DNA from: Merdimmobilis hominis
GTDB lineage: Bacteria > Bacillota > Clostridia > Oscillospirales > Ruminococcaceae
Length of the DNA: 64,000 bases
Reading direction: 5' to 3'
Assembly (NCBI RefSeq): GCF_900104615.1
Contig: NZ_LT629939.1
Location: 1,349,001-1,413,000, forward strand
The notes under the pieces were generated by a model. The model saw only the letters and a list, made by a program, of their open reading frames with translations. It was not told where the DNA came from and did not search any database. Made by a program: the position numbers and the translations under genes. This document shows, in pieces, positions 17,494 through 26,005 of this stretch; position 1 is the stretch's first letter; the number at the start of each line of letters is the position of its first letter.

Positions 17494-18798
17494 ATGCAGA
17501 TTACTACCCTTGCCAAGGAAGTACAACCCTATGTCGTTGAGATGCGCCGGTACTTCCACCAGCATCCTGAACTCTCCAACCGGGAGGATAAGACCATCCA
17601 GCGCATTGCCCAGGAGCTGACCGACATGGATATCCCCTATGAGGAGATCCCCAAAGGGGGTATTTTGGCCACCATCCAGGGTCTGGACCCCGGAAAGGGG
17701 AAAACCGTGTTGCTGCGGGCGGACATCGATGCCCTGCCGGTGCAAGAGCAGCCCTGCAACCTATCCCAGCCCCGGGTCTGCCAAAGCCAGGAGGACGGGG
17801 TGATGCACGCCTGTGGCCACGACGGCCACATCGCCATGCTGTTGGGAGCCGCTAAAATCCTTTCCTCCCACCGGGAGGCCATCCACGGAACCGTGCTGCT
17901 GCTGTTTGAGCGCGGGGAGGAAAACGGCGGGGGGATCGGCTATATCCTGGCCTATATGGATCGCCATGGCATCCGTCCAGACACCGTCTATGGGACCCAT
18001 ATGTCCGCTTCCCTGGAGTCCGGGAAGGTGGGGGTTATCACTGGAGGGGCCGCCTCCACCGCCATGGGGTTTGACATCACCCTCCACGGCCGGGGAGGCC
18101 ATGGTTCCCGGCCAGATTTAGCGGTCAATCCGGTGGATTGCTTTGTGGCCATCTACAACGGGCTGCAAGCCGCCCGCTTGACCAAGGTCACCCCCTTTGC
18201 GCCGCTGACCCTCTCCATCGGCTTGGTGGAGGCCGGCACCGCGAAAAACATCATTCCAAGCGACCTGCGGTTTGCCGGGACGGTGCGGCTGTTTGACCGG
18301 GAAAAGGTGGGCCTTCCCTTCCGGGAGGAGATGCGCCGGTTGGTGGATTCCACCGCGGCGGCCTACGGCTGTACCGTCACCTACAACAGCTTCACCCAGC
18401 CGGGATTCCCGGTGGACAACGACCCTGTGTGCGCCGCCTTTGCCCGCCAGGTGATCGGGGCGGAAATCGGGGAGGATGCCATTTGCCAGCCGGAGCCTTG
18501 GATGGCGTCGGAGAGCTTCTCCCAGCTGCAAAAGATGTGGTCGGGTGTGTTTGTCTACCTGGGGGTCAACAACCCGGAGAAAGGCACTGGGGCCGACCAC
18601 CACAACGAATATTTTGACCTGGACGAGGATGTTCTGGCCTTGGGGGTTACCGGAGCGGTGGTCTATGCCCTCCAGTTCCTGGACAGCGGCATCGACACCT
18701 TGGGCAGCCAGTGGAAAGGCACTTTGCCGGAGTTGTATGACACCCGCGGGGTGGACGGCGCGACGGTCCAGAGCTATTACGACGGCATCCAGCTGTAA
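17494..18798 (+). CDS. M20D family amidohydrolase
   Basis: This 434-residue protein is a metal-dependent aminoacylase or amidohydrolase of the IAA-amino-acid hydrolase type. Metal ligands are visible in HACGHDGH (Cys107, His109, His112), with LLRADIDALPV before it, a glutamate pair in ERGEENGGG, and a dimerisation-domain motif GRGGHGSRPD. The ATG at 17494 is chosen for the AGGAGGTG 7 bases upstream; an earlier in-frame TTG at 17464 has no site. It closes a possible three-gene operon with the EamA transporter and the D-cysteine desulfhydrase-like enzyme. Confidence 0.87.
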   Translation: MQITTLAKEVQPYVVEMRRYFHQHPELSNREDKTIQRIAQELTDMDIPYEEIPKGGILATIQGLDPGKGKTVLLRADIDALPVQEQPCNLSQPRVCQSQEDGVMHACGHDGHIAMLLGAAKILSSHREAIHGTVLLLFERGEENGGGIGYILAYMDRHGIRPDTVYGTHMSASLESGKVGVITGGAASTAMGFDITLHGRGGHGSRPDLAVNPVDCFVAIYNGLQAARLTKVTPFAPLTLSIGLVEAGTAKNIIPSDLRFAGTVRLFDREKVGLPFREEMRRLVDSTAAAYGCTVTYNSFTQPGFPVDNDPVCAAFARQVIGAEIGEDAICQPEPWMASESFSQLQKMWSGVFVYLGVNNPEKGTGADHHNEYFDLDEDVLALGVTGAVVYALQFLDSGIDTLGSQWKGTLPELYDTRGVDGATVQSYYDGIQL

Positions 18799-18850
18799 GG
18801 GTGCTGTGGGGAGAGAGGGCCCGGTTGCTCTCACCTGCATGGGAATAGAA

Positions 18851-18880
18851 AAAAAGGAGACGCATCTGCGTCTCCTTTTT
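18851..18880. terminator. Bidirectional intrinsic terminator
   Basis: A perfect 14-bp stem (AAAAAGGAGACGCA and complement) with a 2-base spacer lies between the convergent M20 and DUF134 genes. Confidence 0.85.
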
Positions 18881-18894
18881 TGGCCTTGGATGAG

Positions 18895-19260
18895 TTAATG
18901 AGGGCAGTTCCCATGTTTTTTGCAGCAGTGGCGGTGATGGCAGCGGGAAGCTTCGCCGCGGGGACCGTCGCTTCCGCAGATGCGGTAATCTCCCCCGGCG
19001 ATCTCCAGCCGGCCGCCGCCGACCAAGAACTGGGCCACCTTTTTGCGGGCGCTGTTGTAAAGCAGCTGCACCGTAGGCCGGGAGACCTCCATCTGAGCGG
19101 CGCATTCTTCCTGAGTCATATCCTCCAAATCGATGAGGCGGATGGCTTCATATTCCTCCACATTCAGGAGGATGGGGGCATCATGGCCGTTCCACCCGCC
19201 GGAAAAGCTCTCCACCGGGGGGAGGCCGCAGACTCGTTTCCATTTTCTTGGACGTCCCAT
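18895..19260 (-). CDS. DUF134 putative DNA-binding protein
   Basis: This 121-residue protein starts with the family signature MGRPRKWKRVC and contains a sigma70-region-4-like helix-turn-helix (EEYEAIRLIDLEDMTQEECA followed by MEVSRPTVQLLYNSARKKVA). DUF134 proteins are predicted transcription regulators, often next to iron-sulfur or NifX/NifB-like genes. The C-terminus is rich in His and Cys (RCHHRHCCKKHGNCPH), which suggests metal sensing. The ATG at 19260 has GAGGTG upstream. It is second in an operon with the Cys/His-rich gene 24 bases upstream. Confidence 0.85.
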   Translation of the reverse strand: MGRPRKWKRVCGLPPVESFSGGWNGHDAPILLNVEEYEAIRLIDLEDMTQEECAAQMEVSRPTVQLLYNSARKKVAQFLVGGGRLEIAGGDYRICGSDGPRGEASRCHHRHCCKKHGNCPH

Positions 19261-19284
19261 GGGAAAAAGCACCTCGTTTCGTTT

Positions 19285-19590
19285 TTACTGTGCAGGCTGT
19301 TCTGTTGGCTCGGCGGGCAGATGGCTCAGCTGTTCTTCCACCTCTGCCAGCCGCTGGGCCAAAAACTCCTTCTGCTGAAGCAGCAGCTCCCGAGTGGGAG
19401 CCTCCTGGCAGTTCATCCGACGGCAGGAGCCATCTTTGCCATGAGGTCCGCAGCCATCCCGTCTGGGGCTGCATCTGTTCATCCAGCAGGAGCTCCCTTT
19501 GCCGTGGGATTCGCAGCTGTCATGCACCATTTTTTCCTGGCGGCGTCCGCAGCCGCCCATTCCATTTTGACAATTGGCATGATTTCTCAT
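19285..19590 (-). CDS. Small Cys/His-rich protein with C-terminal coiled coil (DUF5320-like)
   Basis: This 101-residue protein has about ten cysteines and several histidines in its first 60 residues (including NCQNGMGGCGRRQ and SSCWMNRCSPRRDGCG), then a Leu/Glu/Gln-rich helix (TRELLLQQKEFLAQRLAEVE) likely to form a coiled coil. This layout resembles DUF5320 proteins that accompany DUF134 regulators. A metal- or cluster-binding role is inferred from composition only. AGGAGAG precedes the ATG. Confidence 0.7.
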   Translation of the reverse strand: MRNHANCQNGMGGCGRRQEKMVHDSCESHGKGSSCWMNRCSPRRDGCGPHGKDGSCRRMNCQEAPTRELLLQQKEFLAQRLAEVEEQLSHLPAEPTEQPAQ

Positions 19591-19763
19591 TTGTGTAGCT
19601 CTCCTTTCTTGTGGACAGATAGGTTTTTATCATATGCTAATTACCTTGCAACCTTAGCATACTATTATTTTTGGCATATGTCAATAACTATCTGCGAAAA
19701 AATAGCCGCTGGTATGCAAAAAAGGCGGGAGAACACCGTTCCCCGCCCTCTTGTGTGTTTTGG

Positions 19764-20036
19764 CTACCGCCCCTTGGATTCCCGTTCCTTGAGCCGTTCA
19801 TACTTGGATTTGGTGGCCATTCCGCCGCGGATATGCCGCTCGCTTTTGTTTTTCTCCAGCACCTGTTTCACCTGTTGGTACAGCTGTGGGCTGATGGCTT
19901 TTAAACGTTCCGAAACATCTTTATGTACCGTTGATTTGCTGATATTGAATTCCTTCGCGGCCTGCCGCACGGTGGCATCGTGTTCGATAATATAGTTTCC
20001 CAGCGTAATGGCACGCTCCTCGGGCAACCCTTTCAA
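19764..20036 (-). CDS. spoIIID: Sporulation transcription factor SpoIIID
   Basis: This 90-residue DNA-binding protein acts in the mother cell during sporulation, switching the sigma-E programme toward sigma-K. The core EERAITLGNYIIEHDATVRQ, then AAKEFNISKSTVHKDVSERL and the later HIRGGMATKSKYERLKE match the family closely; the helix-turn-helix covers about residues 20-42. Start is a TTG at 20036 because GGGGAGGG lies 7 bases upstream and this is where family members begin; the ATG at 20081 lacks a site. Its presence indicates an endospore former. Confidence 0.93.
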   Translation of the reverse strand: MKGLPEERAITLGNYIIEHDATVRQAAKEFNISKSTVHKDVSERLKAISPQLYQQVKQVLEKNKSERHIRGGMATKSKYERLKERESKGR

Positions 20037-20069
20037 CCCAGTTCCCTCCCCGTGTCTAGTGTTTAACAC

Positions 20070-20099
20070 ATGAGTATGCACTGGGAAAAGGGTTTATGC
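20070..20099 (-). promoter_or_regulatory. Sigma-E-like promoter of spoIIID
   Basis: On the minus strand GCATAAA (-35) is followed after 14 bases by CATACTCAT (-10). This resembles the Bacillus sigma-E consensus KMATATT-N14-CATACANT, and spoIIID is a known sigma-E target in B. subtilis. Confidence 0.55.
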
Positions 20100-20156
20100 G
20101 GTTGTCTGGCGCTTTGGGCGGGAAAAGGAAAAAATCTTGGGGTTCCCCAATAAGAG

Positions 20157-20190
20157 AAGCCGCCCTCCCCAGATGTGGGGAAGGCGGCTT
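20157..20190 (-). terminator. Hairpin after eutH
   Basis: A 14-bp stem with one mismatch follows directly after the eutH stop, preceded by an A-run on that strand. The U-tract on the minus strand is weak, so efficiency is uncertain. Confidence 0.6.
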
Positions 20191-20195
20191 TTTTA

Positions 20196-21281
20196 TTATT
20201 GTTGAGGAAGGGCGCTGGATTTGGGGGTGAAGGCCATGGCGGCAACCACCGCACAGATGCCCCCGGTCAACTTGGCCGCCATGTAGGCAGAGACCACCGA
20301 GGAGGGTTCTACACTGGCCATAAAGGCCAATTGTCCCCCCAGAACAAAGGCCCCGCTGACTGCAAAGGCAGCATTCATCACCTTGCCCCGCTGGTCCATC
20401 TTATCCAGCATGGGGATCATGGAGATACAGGTGGCCAGGCTGGCGATCAGCCCCACCACCGAATAGGCGTTGATGCCCAGCCGGTCGGCGATGCGGGCGA
20501 TGGCGTTGTAGAAATACCGCAGGATGAGGGAAGCGGCCACCATCGACCCAGCCACCACCACCGCGATTTTGATGACGATGGTGAGGGATTCGAAGAACAG
20601 ATCGTCGGAAACTATCTGATAAGAGGGAAGAAACACCCCCAGCATCACCAGGGCAAAGAGGAGGAGGCTGGCAATCCGCACCAGGTTGCCCAAGGCGGAC
20701 AGCACCCGGATGGTGACGTCCTTGGCCTTGAGGAGGCAAAGGCAGATGCCGGCGCACAGAAGGAGGATGGGCAGAAGGTTGCGGATAAGATCCCCCATGG
20801 GCAGGCCGGTGAGCAGCGCACCCGCCACCACCCCGGCGGGAATGGTGACGATCCCCCAGACGATGCCCTGCATAAAGGGGGCAGTGTCCTCCTTGCGGAT
20901 GGTGGTCAGGGCCACCGGCAGGGTGAAGGAGATGGTGGCGCCCAGGCTGGAAGCCACCATTACCCCGGAGAAAATCCCCAGGGCGGGGGTAGCGGCCATC
21001 TCCTTGGCGATGGCATAGCCACCCATGTCTGGGGCCAGCAGGCTGCCGATGAGGATGGAGGCGTCAAAGGGCAGGTGGGCGGCAAAGGCGGCGATGGCCT
21101 CCGGGTTGCTTTTGACCGCGGTGACCCCGATGCAGTAGACCCCCACGATGGAAAGGGCCAGGGAGGCCATCGACTCCAGGCCGGAATCGAATTCGGCGGC
21201 CAGGCCCAGTTTCCCCCCAAAGAGTTTATCAAATAGGCCCAGGAGGGCGAAGATCAGCAGGATGCCGATGAAGATATTCAT
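20196..21281 (-). CDS. eutH: EutH-family ethanolamine permease-like protein
   Basis: This 361-residue, ten-to-eleven-helix membrane protein matches EutH (N-terminus MNIFIGILLIFALLGLFDKL, then LLAPDMGGYAIAKEMA and SFTLPVALTTIRKED). EutH admits ethanolamine in eut-operon organisms. No other eut gene is present here. Instead the gene begins 6 bases after an aminopeptidase P stop on the same strand, with GGAGAAG inside that gene's end. The orphan context makes the substrate uncertain; a different small amine is possible. Confidence 0.87.
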   Translation of the reverse strand: MNIFIGILLIFALLGLFDKLFGGKLGLAAEFDSGLESMASLALSIVGVYCIGVTAVKSNPEAIAAFAAHLPFDASILIGSLLAPDMGGYAIAKEMAATPALGIFSGVMVASSLGATISFTLPVALTTIRKEDTAPFMQGIVWGIVTIPAGVVAGALLTGLPMGDLIRNLLPILLLCAGICLCLLKAKDVTIRVLSALGNLVRIASLLLFALVMLGVFLPSYQIVSDDLFFESLTIVIKIAVVVAGSMVAASLILRYFYNAIARIADRLGINAYSVVGLIASLATCISMIPMLDKMDQRGKVMNAAFAVSGAFVLGGQLAFMASVEPSSVVSAYMAAKLTGGICAVVAAMAFTPKSSALPQQ

Positions 21282-21287
21282 GCAGGT

Positions 21288-23075
21288 TTACTTCTCCAAT
21301 GGTTTTGTTTTTTCTTTGAGCCAGGCTTTCTCCCGGTCGTCCATGCGGGGGCTCAAGGTGTCATAGACCATCTGATGGTAGTCGTTGAGCCAGCCCAGTT
21401 CCTCCTCGTTCATCAACTCCAGCACCACCGGTGTAGTGTCGATGGGCAGGTAGGTGATGGGCTGGAAGGCGAAGAACCGGCCGTATTTGGTCTCCATATG
21501 CTCCACCACCAAAAGCTCGTTTTCGGTGCGGATACCCACAATGCCCTCCTCATAAATGCCGGGTTCGTCGGTGATGGTCATGCCGGGCTGGAAGGGAACG
21601 TGGTTGGTCATCCGCATGCTCTGAGGGCCTTCGTGGATGGGGCCTACAAACCCGACGCCGTGGCCGGTGCCGCAGCGGTAGTCGATGCCGTAGCGCCACA
21701 CCTGGTTCCGGGCCATGATGTCCAGGTTGGCCCCGGAACAGCCCTCCATAAAGACGGTGCGGGCCATGGCGATGTTGGATTTGAGGACATAGGTGTAATA
21801 CCGGCGCTCCTCGTCGGTCAGTTCGCCCAGGGCGTAGGTGCGGGTGGTGTCGGTGGTTCCGTCGATGTACTGGGCCCCGGTGTCCAAGAGGAGGAAGCCC
21901 TTCTTTTGCAGCACCGCGTGGTTCTCCTTTGTGGGATGGTAGTGCATCATGGCGGCGTTGGGGCCGTAGGCCGCGATCACCGCAAAGCTGTCCTCCAGGT
22001 AACCCTCCTGCTGGCGGCGGAACTCCACGAGCTTTTCGCCCACATCCACCTCGGAGATGGTCTCCCCGGCGGCCAAGGCTTTTTCCAGCCACATCTGAAG
22101 CCGGGCCATAGCCACGCCCTCCTTGATGTGGGCGTTTTTGGTGTTGGCGATCTCGGTGGGGTTTTTGACGGCCTTCAGGCAGAAGGCGGGCTCCTCCCCT
22201 TCCAAAATGGTCAGGTTGGGGTTTTCCTCCATGGCAAGGTACAGCCGGTAGTTGACATCTTCCACGCTGACCAGCATGACGGTGGGCTTGGAGATGGCGG
22301 CGACACCCTCCAAAATCCCCTCATAGGGGCGGATGGCTACCCCGTTTTTCTCCAGGTAGGCGAGGGCCTCCGGGGAGATGCGGCTGGAGTTGACATAGAC
22401 AGCCGCTTCCTCCTGGGTCAGGAGGGCATAGGCCACAAAGGAGGTATTGTACGCCACGTCAGAGGCCCGCAGGTTGAGGAGCCAGGCCACGCTGTCCAGC
22501 CGGGTGACCACCATGGCGCCGGCGCCGTTCTCCCGGAGACAGGCGCGGACCTGGGCGATCTTCTCGGCGGCGGAAAGGCCGGCGTATTTCTCCTCCAGCA
22601 GATAGACAGGGCTTTGGGGGATGGCGGGACGGCCTTCCCAGATGGGGGCGATTAGGTCCACTGCCCGGATGCCGATCTCCCGCTCCACAAACTGAGCCTC
22701 CATATCCAGCACGATGCTGGTGGCGGTGACCATGCCGTCCAGGCCCAAGGTCTCTCCGGCTTTCAGGCGGGAGAGCAGGAATTCCTGCACAGTGGGGACC
22801 CCTTTCTCCCCCATGCGGTAGAGGACAATTTCACTGCCCTCCATCTGCCGCTGGGCTTGGATGAAGTACCGGCCGTCGGTCCACAGGCCGCTTTCCGTCT
22901 CGGTGACCACCAGGGTGCCGGCGGAACCGTCAAACCCGGAGAGCCAGGCCCGGGCTCGCCAATGGTCGGGGAGATATTCGCTGATGTGGGGGTCGGAAGA
23001 GGGGATCAGGTAGGCTTGTACCCCAGCTTCTTTCATGTGCACGCGCAAAAGAGATAGTTTCTCATTGGTTGTCAT
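21288..23075 (-). CDS. Aminopeptidase P family (M24) Xaa-Pro peptidase, three-domain type
   Basis: This 595-residue cytoplasmic enzyme should remove an N-terminal residue preceding proline. It has two creatinase-like N-terminal domains (IPSSDPHISEYLPDHW, then a second repeat) and a C-terminal pita-bread domain. The metal ligands are visible: two Asp in DTGAQYIDGTTDTTRTYALG, His in GTGHGVGFVGPIHEGP, and Glu in ITDEPGIYEEG and TENELLVV. The length equals the long eukaryote-like class of about 600 residues. The ATG at 23075 has AGAGG upstream; the frame stays open further upstream but through a repeat-containing intergenic region. It heads an operon with eutH. Confidence 0.9.
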   Translation of the reverse strand: MTTNEKLSLLRVHMKEAGVQAYLIPSSDPHISEYLPDHWRARAWLSGFDGSAGTLVVTETESGLWTDGRYFIQAQRQMEGSEIVLYRMGEKGVPTVQEFLLSRLKAGETLGLDGMVTATSIVLDMEAQFVEREIGIRAVDLIAPIWEGRPAIPQSPVYLLEEKYAGLSAAEKIAQVRACLRENGAGAMVVTRLDSVAWLLNLRASDVAYNTSFVAYALLTQEEAAVYVNSSRISPEALAYLEKNGVAIRPYEGILEGVAAISKPTVMLVSVEDVNYRLYLAMEENPNLTILEGEEPAFCLKAVKNPTEIANTKNAHIKEGVAMARLQMWLEKALAAGETISEVDVGEKLVEFRRQQEGYLEDSFAVIAAYGPNAAMMHYHPTKENHAVLQKKGFLLLDTGAQYIDGTTDTTRTYALGELTDEERRYYTYVLKSNIAMARTVFMEGCSGANLDIMARNQVWRYGIDYRCGTGHGVGFVGPIHEGPQSMRMTNHVPFQPGMTITDEPGIYEEGIVGIRTENELLVVEHMETKYGRFFAFQPITYLPIDTTPVVLELMNEEELGWLNDYHQMVYDTLSPRMDDREKAWLKEKTKPLEK

Positions 23076-23226
23076 ATGTGGTGTTCCTCTTTTCTTTTCA
23101 GATAGGGCATATACCCCTATTGTAGCAAAGTTCTGTGTGGTTTCAAGGGGGGAAGGCATGGCAAATCCAACATTTTTGAAGGGGAAGAATCGCCTCGCCT
23201 TGTTTTTGCAGGGGGAGTATGGTACC

Positions 23227-23311
23227 ATAGTCACAGCAAAGCTGTGCCATCTGTGCAGACTTTCCGTTGGGATAGTCACAGCCAAGCTGTGCCATTCGAA
23301 GAATTGCTTGC
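23227..23311. repeat. Dispersed palindromic repeat, copies 1a and 1b
   Basis: ATAGTCACAGC(A/C)AAGCTGTGCCAT occurs at 23227-23250 and again at 23272-23295. The second copy continues as TCGAAGAATTGCTTGC to 23311. The core CACAGC...GCTGTG is a small hairpin. The longer 40-base form recurs at 25082-25121 with 3 differences. It lies between aminopeptidase P and the DUF4438 gene. Confidence 0.85.
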
Positions 23312-23383
23312 AGGGCATCTCTCACAAGGGCTGCAACCGGCCCTTGCCACCATAGAGAAATTGAATTGTAGGAGGACACCCCC

Positions 23384-24238
23384 ATGCTTAGAACCAACCG
23401 CGACCAAGTGGTAAAAATCTCCGTCCAGGGGGAGATCAGCGCCCCCATCTACAGCAACCCCGGAAAACTGGATTCCGAGGGCCGGATCTTTGTTCTGCCC
23501 GGAACCGGCGGCATCACTTACAACGTCAAGATCGGCGACCCGGCCTGCGGGTTTGAGTGCGACCATGTGGAGCCCGGTGTCTCCACCAAAAACTACGATG
23601 AGATGAAGAACAACGCTTACAACTACCTGTCCTGCATCGGCAATGAGGCGACCATCATCACCGGCGATGGCAAGGGGGCCAAAGGTTTTGTCACCGGCAC
23701 CCACGGCGGCATCGAACACGTCATTATGTACTTTGACCCCGCTATCCTGGACACCCTCAACATCGGGGACAAAGTCAATGTCAAAGCCTATGGACAGGGC
23801 CTCAAACTGCTGGATTACCCCGAAATCACCGTGAAAAACCTGGACCCTGACCTGCTGGACAAGCTGAACATTGAGGAAAAGAGCGGCAAACTGATCGTCC
23901 CGGTGGCCAAAAAGGTGCCCGCCAAGATCATGGGTTCCGGCCTTGGCTCCAACACCACCAACAAAGGCGATTACGACATCTGCTTGTTTGACGATGCCAC
24001 GGTGGCGGAATATGGCCTGCGGGATCTGCGGCTGGGGGATATCGTTCTCCTGGAGGACTGCGACAACACCCACGGACGCAACTACCTCAGCGGCGCCTGC
24101 ACCATCGGTGTGGTAGTCCACAGCGACTGCCGCATCATGGGCCACGGCCCCGGTGTCACCACCCTGTTGACCAGCAAACGGCCGCTGATCGAGGGCAAGA
24201 TCGACCCCAAAGCCAACTTGGCGGACATCCTGCTGTAA
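23384..24238 (+). CDS. DUF4438 family protein
   Basis: This 284-residue protein covers the whole family. Recognisable blocks are GRIFVLPGTGGITYNVKIGD, the GVSTKN region, TGTHGGIEHVIMYF and MGSGLGSNTTNKGDYDI. The function is unknown; the conserved Gly-, Asp- and His-rich loops could form an active site. It is transcribed alone, with GGAGGACACC before the ATG and a terminator after it. A dispersed repeat lies in its upstream region. Confidence 0.8.
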   Translation: MLRTNRDQVVKISVQGEISAPIYSNPGKLDSEGRIFVLPGTGGITYNVKIGDPACGFECDHVEPGVSTKNYDEMKNNAYNYLSCIGNEATIITGDGKGAKGFVTGTHGGIEHVIMYFDPAILDTLNIGDKVNVKAYGQGLKLLDYPEITVKNLDPDLLDKLNIEEKSGKLIVPVAKKVPAKIMGSGLGSNTTNKGDYDICLFDDATVAEYGLRDLRLGDIVLLEDCDNTHGRNYLSGACTIGVVVHSDCRIMGHGPGVTTLLTSKRPLIEGKIDPKANLADILL

Positions 24239-24252
24239 GTAGGGCGTTCCAG

Positions 24253-24281
24253 AAGCCCCCCTCCGGTGAGAGGCGGGGCTT
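24253..24281 (+). terminator. Intrinsic terminator of the DUF4438 gene
   Basis: The stem AAGCCCC/GGGGCTT has a long loop and is followed by TTTGTTATT. Confidence 0.7.
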
Positions 24282-24525
24282 TTGTTATTCTGACCGGGTT
24301 TTATAAGGGAAAACCGCCTTTTCCTGTCGGTAGTTTCAGCCAGCTCCACGGAAGGAGAAGAACAATATGCCAGGCAAGGAAACAATTCTGTGAAAAAACG
24401 AAGAAAAACAAGACAATTGCCAGTAATTACATCCTATTCTGACATTTAAATTTTCTTTATTTACAGAATGTGACAGTATAGCTCGACTCCATTTCCATAC
24501 AATTTTTCTGTAAAGGAGGAATTCT

Positions 24526-24843
24526 ATGGAAATCTTTGATTTCGGTCTCCGGCTGCGGGAACTTCGGGAGAAAAAGCGCCTGTCACAGCAGCAATTGGCC
24601 GACTGGCTGGGATTGACCCGTTCCAGTATCAGCAATTATGAAAACAACACTCAAACTCCTCCCGCAGACACCCTGGTTCGCTTGGCCGACATTTACGGCG
24701 TATCGGTGGATTACCTTTTAGGGGTAAAAAACGACCGGAAACGGGTTTTGGTGATTGAAGGCCTAACCCCTTCCCAGGAGAAGGCTCTGGAAATACTGGC
24801 GGAGGAATTCCGGGAGGCCAACAGCAAATCCATCCAACGTTGA
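24526..24843 (+). CDS. XRE-family transcription regulator
   Basis: This 105-residue protein has an HTH_3 domain at about residues 6-62 (LRELREKKRLSQQQLADWLG, then LTRSSISNYENNTQTPPAD and GVSVDYLLGV). The remaining 40 residues form a charged helix (TPSQEKALEILAEEFREANS) that may aid dimerisation. AAGGAGG precedes the ATG. The target is unknown; no gene is immediately co-transcribed. The AT-rich upstream region contains imperfect repeats of TCTGACATT/AGAATGTGAC that could be an autoregulatory site. Confidence 0.88.
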   Translation: MEIFDFGLRLRELREKKRLSQQQLADWLGLTRSSISNYENNTQTPPADTLVRLADIYGVSVDYLLGVKNDRKRVLVIEGLTPSQEKALEILAEEFREANSKSIQR

Positions 24844-24882
24844 CCGGGGAATGCCGGCTCCCGCTGGGCTTTTCGGCGGGAA

Positions 24883-24908
24883 AGGGAAGAAGGCCCACCT
24901 TCTTCCCT
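24883..24908 (+). terminator. Intrinsic terminator of the XRE gene
   Basis: A perfect 11-bp AGGGAAGAAGG stem with a CCCA loop is followed by CTTTTAC. Confidence 0.75.
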
Positions 24909-25081
24909 CTTTTACTGTGGGCTTTTTTGGACGGGTTAAGAATATTGTAAGAAAGAAACCCTTTGGTTTGTAAGAAGGAATTTTTATACTGATGCTGTAG
25001 GGCCCTTTGGGTTCCCCGAAGCCAATCCTTTCGGTGACACAATAAACGCAGGGCGTCCACAGGGGAAGACTTTGTGGTATA

Positions 25082-25121
25082 ATAGCCACAGCAAAGCTGT
25101 GGCATTCGAAGAATTGCTTGC
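25082..25121. repeat. Dispersed palindromic repeat, copy 2
   Basis: This 40-base stretch matches 23272-23311 at 37 positions by eye. The flanking TGTGCAGACTTT found near copy 1 is also present here at about 25169. It lies in the leader region of the response-regulator gene and overlaps a possible TATAAT at 25079. Confidence 0.85.
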
Positions 25122-25249
25122 CGGGCGAAGCCCTTTGCGGCAACAGCCGCACCGCAATTCTTGCCGTTTGTGCAGACTTTGTGATATGGCCCAGCGGACT
25201 GGGGATTGGCAAACAAAAAGCGCCGGGAACACAATGGAGGTGTCAAAGC

Positions 25250-25954
25250 ATGGATAAATACAACATTTTGGTGGTGGATGACGACCGGGAGATTGTGTCG
25301 GCCATCGCTATCTATCTGGAGAACGAGGGGATGCATGTCGTCAAAGCTTACGACGGTTTGGAGGCCCTGGAGGCAGTTGCACAGGGGAACATCCACCTTA
25401 TTGTCATGGACATTATGATGCCCAAGCTGGACGGCATGAAAGCCACCATGCGCCTGCGGGAGGAGAACAATATCCCTATCATATTGCTTTCCGCCAAAAG
25501 CGAAGACACCGACAAAATCCTCGGCCTCAACATGGGGGCGGACGACTACATCACCAAACCTTTCAATCCCTTGGAGCTGATCGCCCGGGTAAAATCCCAG
25601 CTGCGCCGGTACGTTAAGCTGGGAACTTTGCCCCAGGAACAGCCCGATGAGGAGATTCTCCGCTCCGGCGGATTGGTGATGGACTGCCGCAGCAAGACAG
25701 TCACAGTGGATGGGGAACCGGTGAAACTGACCCCCATTGAACTGAAGATCACCGAGCTTTTGCTGCGCAACCAGAACCGGGTGTTCTCCATCGATGAAAT
25801 TTATGAACGGGTGTGGAACGAGCCCAGCTTCGCGCCGGAAAACACAGTGGCTGTCCACATCCGCCGCATTCGGGAAAAGATTGAGATCAACCCCAAGGAC
25901 CCCAAATATCTGAAGGTGGTGTGGGGCATCGGCTATAAGATTGAAAAATTATAG
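25250..25954 (+). CDS. OmpR/PhoB-family response regulator
   Basis: This 234-residue protein has a receiver domain with acidic pocket Asp10-Asp12, phospho-acceptor Asp54 (LIVMDIMMPKLDG) and Lys103 (YITKPFNP). A C-terminal winged helix follows (TPIELKITELLLRNQNRVFS, VAVHIRRIREKIE). It resembles the VanR-type subgroup. The ATG at 25250 has GGAGGTG upstream. Its cognate kinase gene starts 51 bases after the stop. The signal and regulon are unknown. Confidence 0.93.
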   Translation: MDKYNILVVDDDREIVSAIAIYLENEGMHVVKAYDGLEALEAVAQGNIHLIVMDIMMPKLDGMKATMRLREENNIPIILLSAKSEDTDKILGLNMGADDYITKPFNPLELIARVKSQLRRYVKLGTLPQEQPDEEILRSGGLVMDCRSKTVTVDGEPVKLTPIELKITELLLRNQNRVFSIDEIYERVWNEPSFAPENTVAVHIRRIREKIEINPKDPKYLKVVWGIGYKIEKL

Positions 25955-26005
25955 CCGGTGTCTGCCCGCCTCATTCATCTGGAAACAAAGAAGGAGGATG
26001 GCGCC

